Notes: generated from the sequence alone by a model not told the origin. DNA of 64,000 nt from Rhodophyticola porphyridii (GCF_003688285.1 NZ_RCNT01000001.1:558001-622000); one strand, 5' to 3'. Shown: positions 17,718 through 26,719, numbered from the stretch's first letter. A program made the numbers and translations.

Positions 17718-18854
17718 ATGTCTGATCCGATCCCATTCGAAAAACCCGGCCCGGTCGAGCAGGACTGGTCCGATGCCGTCTCTACCATCGAGGAGATCAT
17801 AGAGGATGCTCGCAACGGGCGGATGTTCATTCTGGTCGATCACGAGGATCGCGAGAACGAGGGCGATCTGGTGATCCCGGCGCAGATGGCCACGCCCGAG
17901 GCGATCAACTTCATGGCGACCCACGGGCGCGGTCTGATCTGCCTGTCGCTGCCGGGAGAGAGGATCGACGCGTTGGGCCTGCCGCTGATGTCGTCTTACA
18001 ACTCTTCGCGGCACGAGACCGCGTTCACCATTTCGATCGAGGCGCGCGAGGGGGTCAGCACCGGGATCTCCGCCCATGACCGCGCGCGGACCGTGGCCGT
18101 GGCCATCGACGCGGGCAAGGGCGCGGCGGATATCGCAACCCCCGGCCATGTCTTCCCGCTTCGGGCGCGCGATGGTGGTGTGCTGGTCCGTGCGGGTCAT
18201 ACGGAGGCCGCCGTGGATATCTCCCGGCTGGCCGGGCTCAATCCGTCGGGCGTGATCTGCGAGATCATGAACGAGGACGGTTCCATGGCGCGGCTGCCCG
18301 ATCTGGTGGCCTTCGCACAGCGCCACAACCTGAAGATCGGCACGATCTCCGATCTGATCGCCTATCGGCGGCGTCACGACAATCTTGTCAAGGTGCGCAA
18401 CGAACAGAAGATCACCTCCGAATTCGGCGGTGAATGGACTCTGCGGATCTATACCGACGAGACCCAGGGCGCCGAACATATCGTCCTGATCAAGGGCGAT
18501 ATCTCGACCGATGCGCCGGTTCTGGTGCGGATGCATGCAATGGATCCGCTTCTGGATGTGGTGGGTACCGGCGGTGCGGGCCGGGCCGGCGAGTTCGGCG
18601 ACGCGATGAAGCTGATCGCGGCGGAAGGGCGCGGTGTTCTGGTGCTGCTGCGCGATCTGAACATGAAGCTGAGTGCGGAAAGCGAAGTCTCGCCGCAGAC
18701 ACTTCGCCAATATGGTCTCGGGGCGCAGATCCTGTCCTCGCTCGGGCTGTCGGACATGATCCTGCTAACCAACTCGCCGAAACCCAAGGTGGTGGGGCTG
18801 GAGGCCTACGGGCTGAACATCACCGACACCCGCAAGATCTCGGAGATCGGATAG
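17718..18854 (+). CDS. ribB: 3,4-dihydroxy-2-butanone-4-phosphate synthase with degenerate GTP cyclohydrolase II domain (RibBX)
   Basis: Makes dihydroxybutanone phosphate from ribulose 5-phosphate. Residues about 20-220 form the RibB domain with the acidic loop DHEDRENEGDL, HTEAAVD and GVICEIMNEDG. Residues about 225-378 look like the RibA (GTP cyclohydrolase II) fold, but the zinc cysteines CxnCxC are replaced (VLVRMHAMDPLLDVVGTG region), so cyclohydrolase activity is unlikely. This RibBX architecture is known in alphaproteobacteria. GGAGG lies seven bases before the ATG at 17718, excluding the longer frame from 17628. ribH starts one base after the stop. Confidence 0.93.
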   Translation: MSDPIPFEKPGPVEQDWSDAVSTIEEIIEDARNGRMFILVDHEDRENEGDLVIPAQMATPEAINFMATHGRGLICLSLPGERIDALGLPLMSSYNSSRHETAFTISIEAREGVSTGISAHDRARTVAVAIDAGKGAADIATPGHVFPLRARDGGVLVRAGHTEAAVDISRLAGLNPSGVICEIMNEDGSMARLPDLVAFAQRHNLKIGTISDLIAYRRRHDNLVKVRNEQKITSEFGGEWTLRIYTDETQGAEHIVLIKGDISTDAPVLVRMHAMDPLLDVVGTGGAGRAGEFGDAMKLIAAEGRGVLVLLRDLNMKLSAESEVSPQTLRQYGLGAQILSSLGLSDMILLTNSPKPKVVGLEAYGLNITDTRKISEIG

Positions 18855-19403
18855 ATGGCCGGAACCACCCATCACGAATTGCCGCTGCCGGAGTTTGACG
18901 AGCCGGTGAAACTGCTGATCGTCATCGCGCCGTACTACAAGGACATTGCGGATGATCAGCTGGCCGGTGCGACGGCCATGCTGGAGCAGGCCGGCGCCGG
19001 CTACGAGGTGATCGAGGTGCCCGGCGCGCTGGAGATCCCGGTGGCCATCGGGATTGCGCATCGGCAGTCCAATTTCGACGGCTACGTGGCGCTTGGCTGT
19101 GTCATCCGGGGCGAGACGACCCATTACGAGACAGTGTGCGAGGAATCCAATCGCGGGATCACGATGCTGGGGATGGGCGGAGCCTGTATCGGTAATTGCA
19201 TCCTGACGGTGGAAAACCATGATCAGGCCGCGCGCCGGGCCGATCCTTCAGGAATGAACAAGGGCGGCGGGGCCGCGGCGGCGGCCCTGCACCTCATCGC
19301 GTTGACGCGCCGCTTCGGGAAGCCTAAAGGCGGCATCGGATTCAAGCCGCGCGGTGATAGCATTCAGGTCGCGGGCAAAAGCGAAGGACCGGCCACCGCA
19401 TGA
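18855..19403 (+). CDS. ribH: 6,7-dimethyl-8-ribityllumazine synthase
   Basis: Condenses the butanone phosphate made by RibB with the RibD-derived pyrimidine to give lumazine. VPGALEIPVAI and ALGCVIRGETTHYETVCEES are the substrate-binding motifs, and the conserved catalytic His is in the TTHYE segment. It has 182 residues, slightly longer than average because of a C-terminal Lys/Gly-rich tail. It begins directly after ribBX, and its stop overlaps nusB (ATGA), so translation is probably coupled. Confidence 0.96.
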   Translation: MAGTTHHELPLPEFDEPVKLLIVIAPYYKDIADDQLAGATAMLEQAGAGYEVIEVPGALEIPVAIGIAHRQSNFDGYVALGCVIRGETTHYETVCEESNRGITMLGMGGACIGNCILTVENHDQAARRADPSGMNKGGGAAAAALHLIALTRRFGKPKGGIGFKPRGDSIQVAGKSEGPATA

Positions 19404-19885
19404 CCTCCCCCCGCCCCCATGGGCCAAGCCGAGACCAGAAACGCCAGATGAAATCGGCGGCCCGGCTTTATGCCGTGCAGGCGCTGTTTCAGATGGAGCA
19501 TTCGGGCCAGAGCGTGGACGTGGTCCGCCGGGAGTTCGAGAGCTTCCGCTTCGGTGAGACGATCGACGGTGAGGAGATGGCCGAGGGCGACGTGGATCTG
19601 TTCCGCAAGCTGCTGGACGACGCGGTGGACCGGCAGGCCAAGATCGACCAGATGACCGACCGGGCGCTTGTCGCGACATGGCCGATCGACCGGATCGACC
19701 CGACGCTGAGAGCGCTGTTTCGCGCAGCCGGCGCCGAACTGGTGGAGGCGGACACACCGCCAAAGGTGGTGATCACCGAGTTCGTCGACGTGGCGCGCGC
19801 GTTTTTCCCAGAGGGACGCGAACCCAAATTCGTGAATGCGGTGCTTGATCACATGGCGCGCGAGGCCCGGCCGGAGGCGTTCTGA
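19400..19885 (+). CDS. nusB: Transcription antitermination factor NusB
   Basis: An all-helical RNA-binding factor that pairs with NusE (S10) in antitermination on rRNA operons. The 161-residue product has the family start SAARLYAVQALFQMEHS, WPIDRIDPTLRALFRAAGAEL in the middle, and PPKVVITEFVDVARAFFPEGREPKFVNAVLD, the most conserved block. It overlaps ribH by four bases and closes the riboflavin cluster, the common ribH-nusB arrangement in proteobacteria. Confidence 0.96.
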   Translation: MTSPRPHGPSRDQKRQMKSAARLYAVQALFQMEHSGQSVDVVRREFESFRFGETIDGEEMAEGDVDLFRKLLDDAVDRQAKIDQMTDRALVATWPIDRIDPTLRALFRAAGAELVEADTPPKVVITEFVDVARAFFPEGREPKFVNAVLDHMAREARPEAF

Positions 19886-20017
19886 AGCCGGCGCGGGACC
19901 CTCCGACCTACCCGCTTACTGCAGGCGAAGGATGTGTTCGGAGGGGGGCGAGGGGCAGAGCGCTTCCGCAATCATCGAGGATCGGCGCCAGGGTGGGCGT
20001 GGCGGGGCGAGTGCCGG

Positions 20018-20836
20018 TCAGCCATCCGCGCCGTCCGCGGCGGGGTCAAAAACCATCCGGTAACCCAGCAAATCCTCGGGCAGCAGGATATAGATCTCGT
20101 CGGGCGGGGTGGCCATGGCGTGCAGCATCATGCGTACATCTACATCCATCGCATCCAGATGGGCCATCACCTCGGCCTGTCCGCGCTGGATATCCTCCAC
20201 CGCCAGAAATGCGGGGAGCGCCGTGTTTTCGCCGAAGTAATGCTGATGGACACCGACCATCGCGGCGTCGTCCACCGTCCGGGAGACCCCGCCTGCAAGG
20301 ATATAGGGGCAGGCCGACAGGCAGATATCGCCGGCCTCCATCACGGTCGCGATCCCCGCGCCGCGGACGCCCCGCCCGATGGCCAGCGCGTCGGCGACGC
20401 TCCCGCCTGTGGAATGCAGGCGGATAATCGACGGGGTGCCATCGGGACCGGACAGGACCTCTTCGAACCGCGCCGCATCGCCGGGTGCAATCGCGCCGGT
20501 CAGGAGCAGCACACCATCGCCCCCGGCGGTGAATTGCAGCCGCGAGGGCATCCGCCCCGGATCCGGCAGACGGGTCTGGCGCGCCGGGTCCTGAACCGCT
20601 GGGCGGGCGGGCAGATCGCCCGGGCGGAAACGGCGGGTCTGGTCGCCGGGCGCCACGGGTGTATCAAGCGTGGGCTGGCGCGCGGGGGAGATCAGATCGG
20701 GCAGGGCCGCCACCAGATCCCGACCGGCCAGCACCACGGCCATCGCGATCTGCAGCGCCAGGATTGCCAGGATCGCGCGGCGCGTCGTCCAGTCCCTGCC
20801 GGGGCGCGGATACGGCCGGTCCGCCCGGTCGCTCAT
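20018..20836 (-). CDS. Membrane-anchored ClpP/crotonase-fold protein (COG3904-like)
   Basis: A 272-residue protein with a short cytosolic N-terminus, one membrane helix (about residues 20-42) and a Pro/Arg-rich linker. The periplasmic domain carries IIRLHSTGGSVADALAIGRGVR and CLSACPYILAGG. These match the oxyanion and helix segments of ClpP-like periplasmic proteins grouped as COG3904. The catalytic serine is not obvious, so it may be a non-proteolytic relative. Its start overlaps the stop of the upstream membrane coiled-coil gene (ATGA), so the two are translated together. Confidence 0.7.
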   Translation of the reverse strand: MSDRADRPYPRPGRDWTTRRAILAILALQIAMAVVLAGRDLVAALPDLISPARQPTLDTPVAPGDQTRRFRPGDLPARPAVQDPARQTRLPDPGRMPSRLQFTAGGDGVLLLTGAIAPGDAARFEEVLSGPDGTPSIIRLHSTGGSVADALAIGRGVRGAGIATVMEAGDICLSACPYILAGGVSRTVDDAAMVGVHQHYFGENTALPAFLAVEDIQRGQAEVMAHLDAMDVDVRMMLHAMATPPDEIYILLPEDLLGYRMVFDPAADGADG

Positions 20837-22161
20837 CGCGTCGGCCCGGGTTTCAGCGGCTGAACATTGGGTGGCTCGGCCTCTTCCGATGGGGCGGGTG
20901 TCTGTGCTCTGGCCGGGGTCGTGCTGGCTGGCTGCGGATGCATGGCCTCTTCCACATCGCGGATCGCGTGCAGGGCCGCGCGCAATTCTGCCAGCGTCAG
21001 CGTGTCTTCCGCCGGAACATCGCCGCGCCCGGAACGGATCGCCCCATGGGTGACCATCAGGATCAGGACCAGAACCATCGGCAGCAGATCGATCGCGATA
21101 GCCCCGGCCCAGGACGGAACGAAATTGCCGGCATAAAGGATTACCGCATCTGCGGTCGAAATCGGCCGGTAGGTCGTCTCTGCCGGGGCCGGGCGTGCAA
21201 GCACCTGCTCGGCGGCCTGTTCCAGCGAGGCCGCGCGCAGTTGCAGAACTTCAAGCACGGACGTGATCGTGCTGGCCTGCGCGGCCTGCCCGTCGGTGGT
21301 CCGGCCGTCCAGCTCGGGCAGCACGACTGATGCGGAAAGATCTTCCGCCGCCCGGTCCACGAGGGGAGCCACCGAAAGCTGGCGCATCGTGGTGATGATA
21401 CCGGCCAGCCGCACGGCCTCTTCGGAAAATGCGACCGATCGGGCCTCCACCGCGCCAGGTGCGACGGTGAGGCTGCGCATGTCGCTCAGGATTGCGTTGC
21501 CCTCGTCGAACGCGCCTTCGATCAGCGGGCCCTGTTCGGCGATCTGAAGCTCCAGCGCGGCAAGCTCCGCCGATTTCTGGCGCAGCACGCGAAAAACGGC
21601 GCCCCGGCCTGCAAGACCGGACAGATCGCCCGCGGCCTCCTGTTCGCTCAGATCCTCGAAACTCTGGCGGACGCGCGCCACGTCGCGTTCCAGCGCCTGC
21701 GCGCTGATTGCGATGTCATGGGCCTCTTCCAGCGCGCCCTGATACTCCTGAACGGTCTGGGCAAGATGCTGCTCCACCGCCGCCGCCCCGGCCAGTGCGG
21801 CGGCGTTCAGCCAGGAAGACATGGCGATGATCGCCAGTGACCCGAGCGCCATCGCGCCCATCAGCTTGATCTTGGAGCCTGCCGTGCGCATCGCGGGCAG
21901 AAGCCGCAGCAGATAGGACCAGAAGACGAAAATCCCGACCGAAACCGCGATGGAATAGGCCGTGGCGGCAAAGAAACTGAGCGCGCCGGTGTCGTCCAGA
22001 AGCGAGGAGACACCGAGATAGGTGTAGATGCCCGAGGCCGTGGCCAGCACCGCCAGCGCCGCCCCCGAAAAACTGTCCAGCCATGTCAGATGACCCTCAA
22101 GCTCCCGCGCGTGGCGCAGGCCGTGGCTCTTGGTGCTGCGGTCGTGGTTCGTCTCGCTCAT
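20833..22161 (-). CDS. Multi-spanning membrane protein with long periplasmic or cytosolic coiled coil, unknown function
   Basis: A 442-residue protein. Four hydrophobic helices lie in the first ~130 residues (two near 25-70, then LLRLLPAM / LMGAMALGSLAIIAMSSW). A long Glu/Ala/Leu-rich helical region (about 130-310) shows coiled-coil heptads, a further helix lies near 365-390, and the C-terminal tail is Pro-rich. GGAGAG precedes the ATG at 22161. The start overlap with the COG3904-like gene suggests a two-component envelope complex. I do not recognise a family. Confidence 0.7.
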   Translation of the reverse strand: MSETNHDRSTKSHGLRHARELEGHLTWLDSFSGAALAVLATASGIYTYLGVSSLLDDTGALSFFAATAYSIAVSVGIFVFWSYLLRLLPAMRTAGSKIKLMGAMALGSLAIIAMSSWLNAAALAGAAAVEQHLAQTVQEYQGALEEAHDIAISAQALERDVARVRQSFEDLSEQEAAGDLSGLAGRGAVFRVLRQKSAELAALELQIAEQGPLIEGAFDEGNAILSDMRSLTVAPGAVEARSVAFSEEAVRLAGIITTMRQLSVAPLVDRAAEDLSASVVLPELDGRTTDGQAAQASTITSVLEVLQLRAASLEQAAEQVLARPAPAETTYRPISTADAVILYAGNFVPSWAGAIAIDLLPMVLVLILMVTHGAIRSGRGDVPAEDTLTLAELRAALHAIRDVEEAMHPQPASTTPARAQTPAPSEEAEPPNVQPLKPGPTR

Positions 22162-22372
22162 CGGGCTCTCCTGTCCAGGCCTTCGGATATAGGCCGATCC
22201 GGCGCGAATCCCAAACACGTCGGGGCCGCTCACGGCCGCGCCGATCCAGCAACCATATCCCAGATTTCTTTTCCCGCACCCCTTGTGGCCGTCCCCGGGC
22301 GATCAAATCTCTGCATCGCCGCAGGGCCGGAATGGCGATTGGCGCAGCCGGGCGGTGGAGTATCCCATTTTC

Positions 22373-23293
22373 ATGACCGTGATTATGTGCCTGATTGGCC
22401 TGCTTCTGCTGTTGGCCGGTGGTGAAATCCTTGTGCGGGGCGGCGTCGGCCTCGCCCAACGGATGCGAGTAACGCCTGCTGTCGTGGGGGTGGTGGTGCT
22501 GGGCTTCGGCACGTCGATGCCCGAGATGGTGACCTCGCTGCAAGCCGCAGGGCAGGGCGCGGCCGGGATCGCGATCGGCAATGTCATCGGCTCCAACATC
22601 GCCAATATTCTGCTGATCCTCGCTCTGGCTGTGCTGATCGCACCGGTAACGCCCGCGGGAGCGGTGCCCCGGCTTGATCTTTGGGCCCTGGGGCTGGCGA
22701 CGGGTCTGGGCGCGGGCCTTGTGCTGTTGGGGGAGGTTTCGCGTCTGGCGGGGTTTGCGCTTCTGGTGCTGTTGGCGGCGTATCTCTGGCGCGCGGTGGG
22801 CGATGCGCGGCGGGCCCCTGGCGAGCAGCCCGAGCTTACCCTTTTGCCGCCGCCTCTCTGGCGCGCGGCCGGTCTTGCCCTGGGCGGGATCGCGCTGACG
22901 ATCTGGGGTGCGCATCTGCTGGTGACGGCCGCGGTCGATCTGGCGCGCGGTCTTGGCGTGTCCGAGGTGGTGATCGGTCTGACGCTGGTGGCGGTCGGCA
23001 CATCGCTGCCCGAACTGGCGGCTACCGTGATGGCCGCGATCCGAGGGCAGGGGCGCATGGCGCTTGGCAATATCGTCGGCAGCAACGTGTTCAACATCCT
23101 TGGCATTCTGGGAGTGACGGCGATGGTGTTTCCCATCGATGTACCCGCCGATATCGCCGCGATGGATCTGGCGCTGTTCCTCGGGGCCGGCCTGTGCCTG
23201 CTTTTGCTTCTGGTCCGGCCGCGCATCGGGCGCGGAGCCGGGGCTGCGATGCTGGCGGCCTATCTGGGCTATATCGGCTGGCTGGCCACCTGA
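22373..23293 (+). CDS. Calcium/sodium antiporter (CaCA family, YrbG-like)
   Basis: A 306-residue inner-membrane cation exchanger with about ten transmembrane helices. The two inverted alpha repeats are present: GFGTSMPEMVTSL with GNVIGSNIANI (about residues 42-80), and AVGTSLPELAATVMAA with GNIVGSNVFNI (about 205-245). Their Glu/Asp residues bind the cation. The ATG at 22373 opens directly on a membrane helix; ribosome binding is weak (GGAG at long spacing), and a longer GTG start at 22283 is less likely. Whether it carries Ca or another divalent ion is not determined. Confidence 0.9.
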   Translation: MTVIMCLIGLLLLLAGGEILVRGGVGLAQRMRVTPAVVGVVVLGFGTSMPEMVTSLQAAGQGAAGIAIGNVIGSNIANILLILALAVLIAPVTPAGAVPRLDLWALGLATGLGAGLVLLGEVSRLAGFALLVLLAAYLWRAVGDARRAPGEQPELTLLPPPLWRAAGLALGGIALTIWGAHLLVTAAVDLARGLGVSEVVIGLTLVAVGTSLPELAATVMAAIRGQGRMALGNIVGSNVFNILGILGVTAMVFPIDVPADIAAMDLALFLGAGLCLLLLLVRPRIGRGAGAAMLAAYLGYIGWLAT

Positions 23294-23430
23294 TCGGCAG
23301 GGGCCGCGAATGGGCGAGGCGCCGGGGCGTTCGCGAACCTGCGCCTGTCTGCCGCGTTTTTGCCGGCCTGTTCTTGCAACCTGACCCCGGGCTGCTACGT
23401 TAGAAGGTGAATGAAGAAGGATCCGTGCCA

Positions 23431-23757
23431 ATGCCTGACCATATCAAATTCATTCTGCGCCACGCCTTTTACGGCTTTCTGATCGCCTGCACCTTCACCG
23501 GCATGGTGCTCTATTTCAACATCGCGAATATCTGGCATCTGGTGACCCACACCACCGAGGGGCCGATCGCACTGGCGGTGTTCGTGATCCTCTGCACGAT
23601 CACCTTCGGCTCGGTTCAGATCGGCATGCAGATCATGACGATGGGCGAGGAGGATGACGATGCCGATGGCGGCAAACGCGATGACCTTCCCGTGCTGGAC
23701 GATATGACCGCCCTGAATCAGGTACCGATCCCGATTCATGCGGATGACCGCCGCTAA
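23431..23757 (+). CDS. Small two-helix membrane protein of unknown function
   Basis: A 108-residue protein. Two transmembrane helices (about residues 11-32 and 44-66) are followed by an acidic cytosolic tail containing EEDDDADGGKRDD. AAGGA lies nine bases before the ATG at 23431; a GTG at 23407 is the alternative start. It is isolated between the antiporter and the convergent DUF1489 gene. No motif hints at function. Confidence 0.65.
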   Translation: MPDHIKFILRHAFYGFLIACTFTGMVLYFNIANIWHLVTHTTEGPIALAVFVILCTITFGSVQIGMQIMTMGEEDDDADGGKRDDLPVLDDMTALNQVPIPIHADDRR

Positions 23758-23817
23758 GGGGTAACCGATCGGGCGGATCGCTGTACGTCTCTGTCTGACA
23801 ACCGCACCGCCGCGGCG

Positions 23818-24249
23818 TCAGCGCACCCCTATTTCCGCAAGCGCCGATTGCAGGGCGGGTGGTAGGCTTTCCTCGTTCTGTCGACCCTTGCTCAGGTCGC
23901 GCGGTGCGTCCGCATCCGGCAGGTAGCGCCACCCCTGAAAGGCGCGTTTCGGGGTGGCCTCCACGCGCACCAGCGTGGGGTCCAGCACGATGCCACAGCG
24001 TCTTATGCCATCGCCGCGATCGACCTCGTCCAGCCGCAGGATCAGCTGGCGGGCCAGAACCACGCCCTTGATAACCCAATAGATCGAGCCGCCGTCAAGC
24101 AGCTCCGCCGCCCGTTTGGGCCACATTCGTGTGACATGACGCGGCAAGCCGTCGGGGCCCTGCGCGCGGGGGCTCGCCTGCCACCGGGCCAGACCCTCCA
24201 CATGGTCCGTCCCGACAGAAAGCTTGATGAGATTGAGATTTGCAGCCAT
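23818..24249 (-). CDS. DUF1489 family protein
   Basis: A 143-residue protein of the DUF1489 family, common in alphaproteobacteria and of unknown function. Typical parts are LNLIKLSVGTDHVEGLARWQ at the N-terminus, HVTRMWPKRAAELLDGGSIYWVIKG, and FQGWRYLPDADAPRDL near the end. The ATG at 24249 was chosen because the family begins with NLIKL; an upstream in-frame start would run across the nrdJ promoter. It is divergent from nrdJ, with about 100 bases between starts, so the two share a regulatory region. Confidence 0.85.
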   Translation of the reverse strand: MAANLNLIKLSVGTDHVEGLARWQASPRAQGPDGLPRHVTRMWPKRAAELLDGGSIYWVIKGVVLARQLILRLDEVDRGDGIRRCGIVLDPTLVRVEATPKRAFQGWRYLPDADAPRDLSKGRQNEESLPPALQSALAEIGVR

Positions 24250-24264
24250 ACCTATATATCTAGC
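24249..24264 (+). promoter_or_regulatory. Weak NrdR-box-like sequence upstream of nrdJ
   Basis: The string TACCTATATATCTAGC keeps the central CTATATAT of the NrdR consensus but matches only about 9 of 16 positions. It lies about 90 bases before nrdJ and overlaps the start of the divergent DUF1489 gene. Tentative. Confidence 0.25.
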
Positions 24265-24298
24265 CGTCCACCGCCAAAGGCCACAAGGTTTGGTGGAC

Positions 24299-24307
24299 TT
24301 ATCCACA
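24299..24307 (+). promoter_or_regulatory. Perfect DnaA box upstream of nrdJ
   Basis: TTATCCACA matches the E. coli consensus exactly. It sits 48 bases before the nrdJ ATG at 24356, in the position of a promoter-proximal regulator site. It is the same box, in reverse orientation, as the one before nrdR. Confidence 0.6.
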
Positions 24308-24355
24308 GATCACTGTTAATTTCGTCACCCCGCCGCGTTAAGGGAGATGCTGCCG

Positions 24356-26635
24356 ATGTCCCGTTTCTCCGCCCCGATCGCCGAGCAGATCTGGGACATG
24401 AAGTATCGCCTGAAAGAGGCGGATGGCACGCCGATCGACCAGACGGTCGAAGACACCTGGCGCCGGATCGCCCGGTCCCTGGCCAGTGTGGAGACCGAGC
24501 CGGAGCTTTGGGAAGACCGTTTCTATGCCGCGCTTGAGGATTTCAGATACCTGCCTGCGGGTCGCATCATTGCGGGCGCGGGAACCGGCCGCTCGGTGAC
24601 ACTTTTCAACTGTTTCGTGATGGGCACGATCCCCGACAGCATGGGCGGTATCTTCGACAACCTGAAGGAGGCCGCGCTGACGATGCAGCAGGGCGGCGGG
24701 ATCGGCTATGATTTCTCCACGATCCGGCCCAAGGGCGCGGATGTGAAAGGTGTGGCGGCCGATGCGTCGGGACCGCTGAGCTTCATGGATGTCTGGGACG
24801 CGATGTGCCGCACGATCATGTCGGCGGGCTCGCGGCGCGGCGCGATGATGGCCACAATGCGCTGCGACCATCCGGATATCCAAGATTTCATCACCGCCAA
24901 ATCCGACCCTGCACGGCTCAGGATGTTCAACGTCTCGGTCCTTGTGACGGATCCGTTCATGGATGCGGTGAAGGACGACAGATCCTGGGATCTGGTTTTT
25001 GACGGCAAGGTCTACCACACGGTGCAGGCGCGCGATCTGTGGAACAAGATCATGCAGTCGACCTATGACTATGCCGAGCCGGGTGTGATCTTCATCGACC
25101 GGATCAATGCCGCCAACAATCTGAACTATGTCGAGGATATCGCGGCGACCAATCCCTGCGGGGAACAACCCCTGCCACCCTATGGCGCGTGTCTGCTTGG
25201 CTCGATCAATCTTGCTCGCCTTGTCAGCGACCCGTTCGAGAGCGCCGCCCGTCTGGACGAGACCGCGCTCGACGATCTTGTTCGCGTGGCGATCCGGATG
25301 ATGGACAATGTGGTCGATGCCTCCCGGTTCCCGCTGGAGGCGCAGGCGCGTGAAGCGCAGGCAAAACGCAGGATCGGTCTGGGCGTTACCGGGCTTGCCG
25401 ATGCGCTTCTGATGCTGGGGCTCCGCTACGGCTCCGATGCCGCCGCGGCGCAGACAGAGGAGTGGATGCATCAGATCGCGCGCGCGGCCTATCTCGCCTC
25501 GGTCGATCTGGCGAAGGAAAAAGGCGCGTTTCCGCTGTTCGATGCCAAGGGCTTTCTCGCCTCCGGCAATATGGAAGGCATGGATGAGGATATCCGCGAG
25601 GCCATCGCCGAGCATGGCATCCGCAACGCGTTGCTCACTTCCATCGCGCCCACCGGAACCATTTCGCTCTATGCGGGCAATGTCTCCTCGGGTATCGAGC
25701 CCGTCTTTGCCTATAGCTACACGCGCAAGGTGCTCCAGCGGGACGGAAGCCGGACCGAGGAAGAGGTCGAGGATTACGCCGTTCAGCTTTGGCGGGAGAA
25801 ATTCGGCGATATCGATCTGCCGGATCATTTCGTGAATGCGCAAACCCTGCCGCCTGCCGATCATGTGAAAATGCAGGCCGCCGCACAGCGCTGGATCGAC
25901 AGCAGCATCTCGAAAACAATCAATTGTCCCGAGGATATCAGCTTCGAGGACTTCAAGGATGTCTACATGCAGGCCTGGGACACGGGCTGCAAGGGCTGCA
26001 CAACCTATCGGCCCAATGACGTGACGGGCTCCGTTCTCAGCGTGTCGGAGGCGCAGGAAAAGACGGCCGGATCGAAGGTCGGCGAAATCGCACAGGAAGG
26101 CGAGGTGGTCTATATCTCCGAGCCGCTCGACCGGCCGCAATCGCTGGAGGGGCAGACCTACAAGCTGCGCTGGCCCGAAAGCAGCCATGCGATCTACATC
26201 ACCATCAACGATATCGTGCAGAACGGCCACCGCCGGCCCTTCGAAGTGTTCATCAATTCCAAGAACATGGAGCATTTCGCCTGGACCGTGGCACTGACCC
26301 GGATGATTTCGGCGGTGTTCCGGCGCGGCGGCGATATCTCCTTCGTGGTGGAGGAACTGAAGGCCGTGTTCGACCCGCGCGGCGGTGCCTGGATGAACGG
26401 AAAATACGTACCTTCTATCCTTGCGGCCATCGGTGGCGTGATCGAACGCCATCTTATTTCCATCGGCTTCATCGACGGCGAGGGGATGGGCCTGAAGGCC
26501 GATCCGCAGGCCAGGGTGATCGAAATGGGCGGGCGTCCGAGGGGACCTGTCTGCTCCTCCTGCGGCAGTCACGAGATGCGAATGATCGAAGGATGCCTGA
26601 CATGCGCTGATTGCGGTTATTCCAAATGTGGCTAG
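24356..26635 (+). CDS. nrdJ: Adenosylcobalamin-dependent (class II) ribonucleoside-diphosphate reductase
   Basis: Reduces ribonucleotides to deoxyribonucleotides using a B12-generated thiyl radical, independent of oxygen. It has 759 residues. NPCGEQPLPPYG carries the finger-loop catalytic cysteine (C268). GGGIGYDFSTIRPKG and APTGTISLYAGNVSSGIEP are substrate-binding loops. A TSCPD-like domain (ITINDIVQNGHRRPFEVF) and a C-terminal zinc ribbon with Cys pairs (CSSCG, CADCG) complete the NrdJ layout. AAGGGAG is nine bases before the ATG at 24356 but abuts the ATG at 24347, so I prefer 24356. NrdR and DnaA control is suggested by upstream sites. Confidence 0.96.
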   Translation: MSRFSAPIAEQIWDMKYRLKEADGTPIDQTVEDTWRRIARSLASVETEPELWEDRFYAALEDFRYLPAGRIIAGAGTGRSVTLFNCFVMGTIPDSMGGIFDNLKEAALTMQQGGGIGYDFSTIRPKGADVKGVAADASGPLSFMDVWDAMCRTIMSAGSRRGAMMATMRCDHPDIQDFITAKSDPARLRMFNVSVLVTDPFMDAVKDDRSWDLVFDGKVYHTVQARDLWNKIMQSTYDYAEPGVIFIDRINAANNLNYVEDIAATNPCGEQPLPPYGACLLGSINLARLVSDPFESAARLDETALDDLVRVAIRMMDNVVDASRFPLEAQAREAQAKRRIGLGVTGLADALLMLGLRYGSDAAAAQTEEWMHQIARAAYLASVDLAKEKGAFPLFDAKGFLASGNMEGMDEDIREAIAEHGIRNALLTSIAPTGTISLYAGNVSSGIEPVFAYSYTRKVLQRDGSRTEEEVEDYAVQLWREKFGDIDLPDHFVNAQTLPPADHVKMQAAAQRWIDSSISKTINCPEDISFEDFKDVYMQAWDTGCKGCTTYRPNDVTGSVLSVSEAQEKTAGSKVGEIAQEGEVVYISEPLDRPQSLEGQTYKLRWPESSHAIYITINDIVQNGHRRPFEVFINSKNMEHFAWTVALTRMISAVFRRGGDISFVVEELKAVFDPRGGAWMNGKYVPSILAAIGGVIERHLISIGFIDGEGMGLKADPQARVIEMGGRPRGPVCSSCGSHEMRMIEGCLTCADCGYSKCG

Positions 26636-26719
26636 TCGTAATGCACAACTCGTGCTAATTTCGGCGAAATTTTGCTTAGGCCGCACAAAACGACGGCGCA
26701 GGATATGGGGCAGTTTGAT

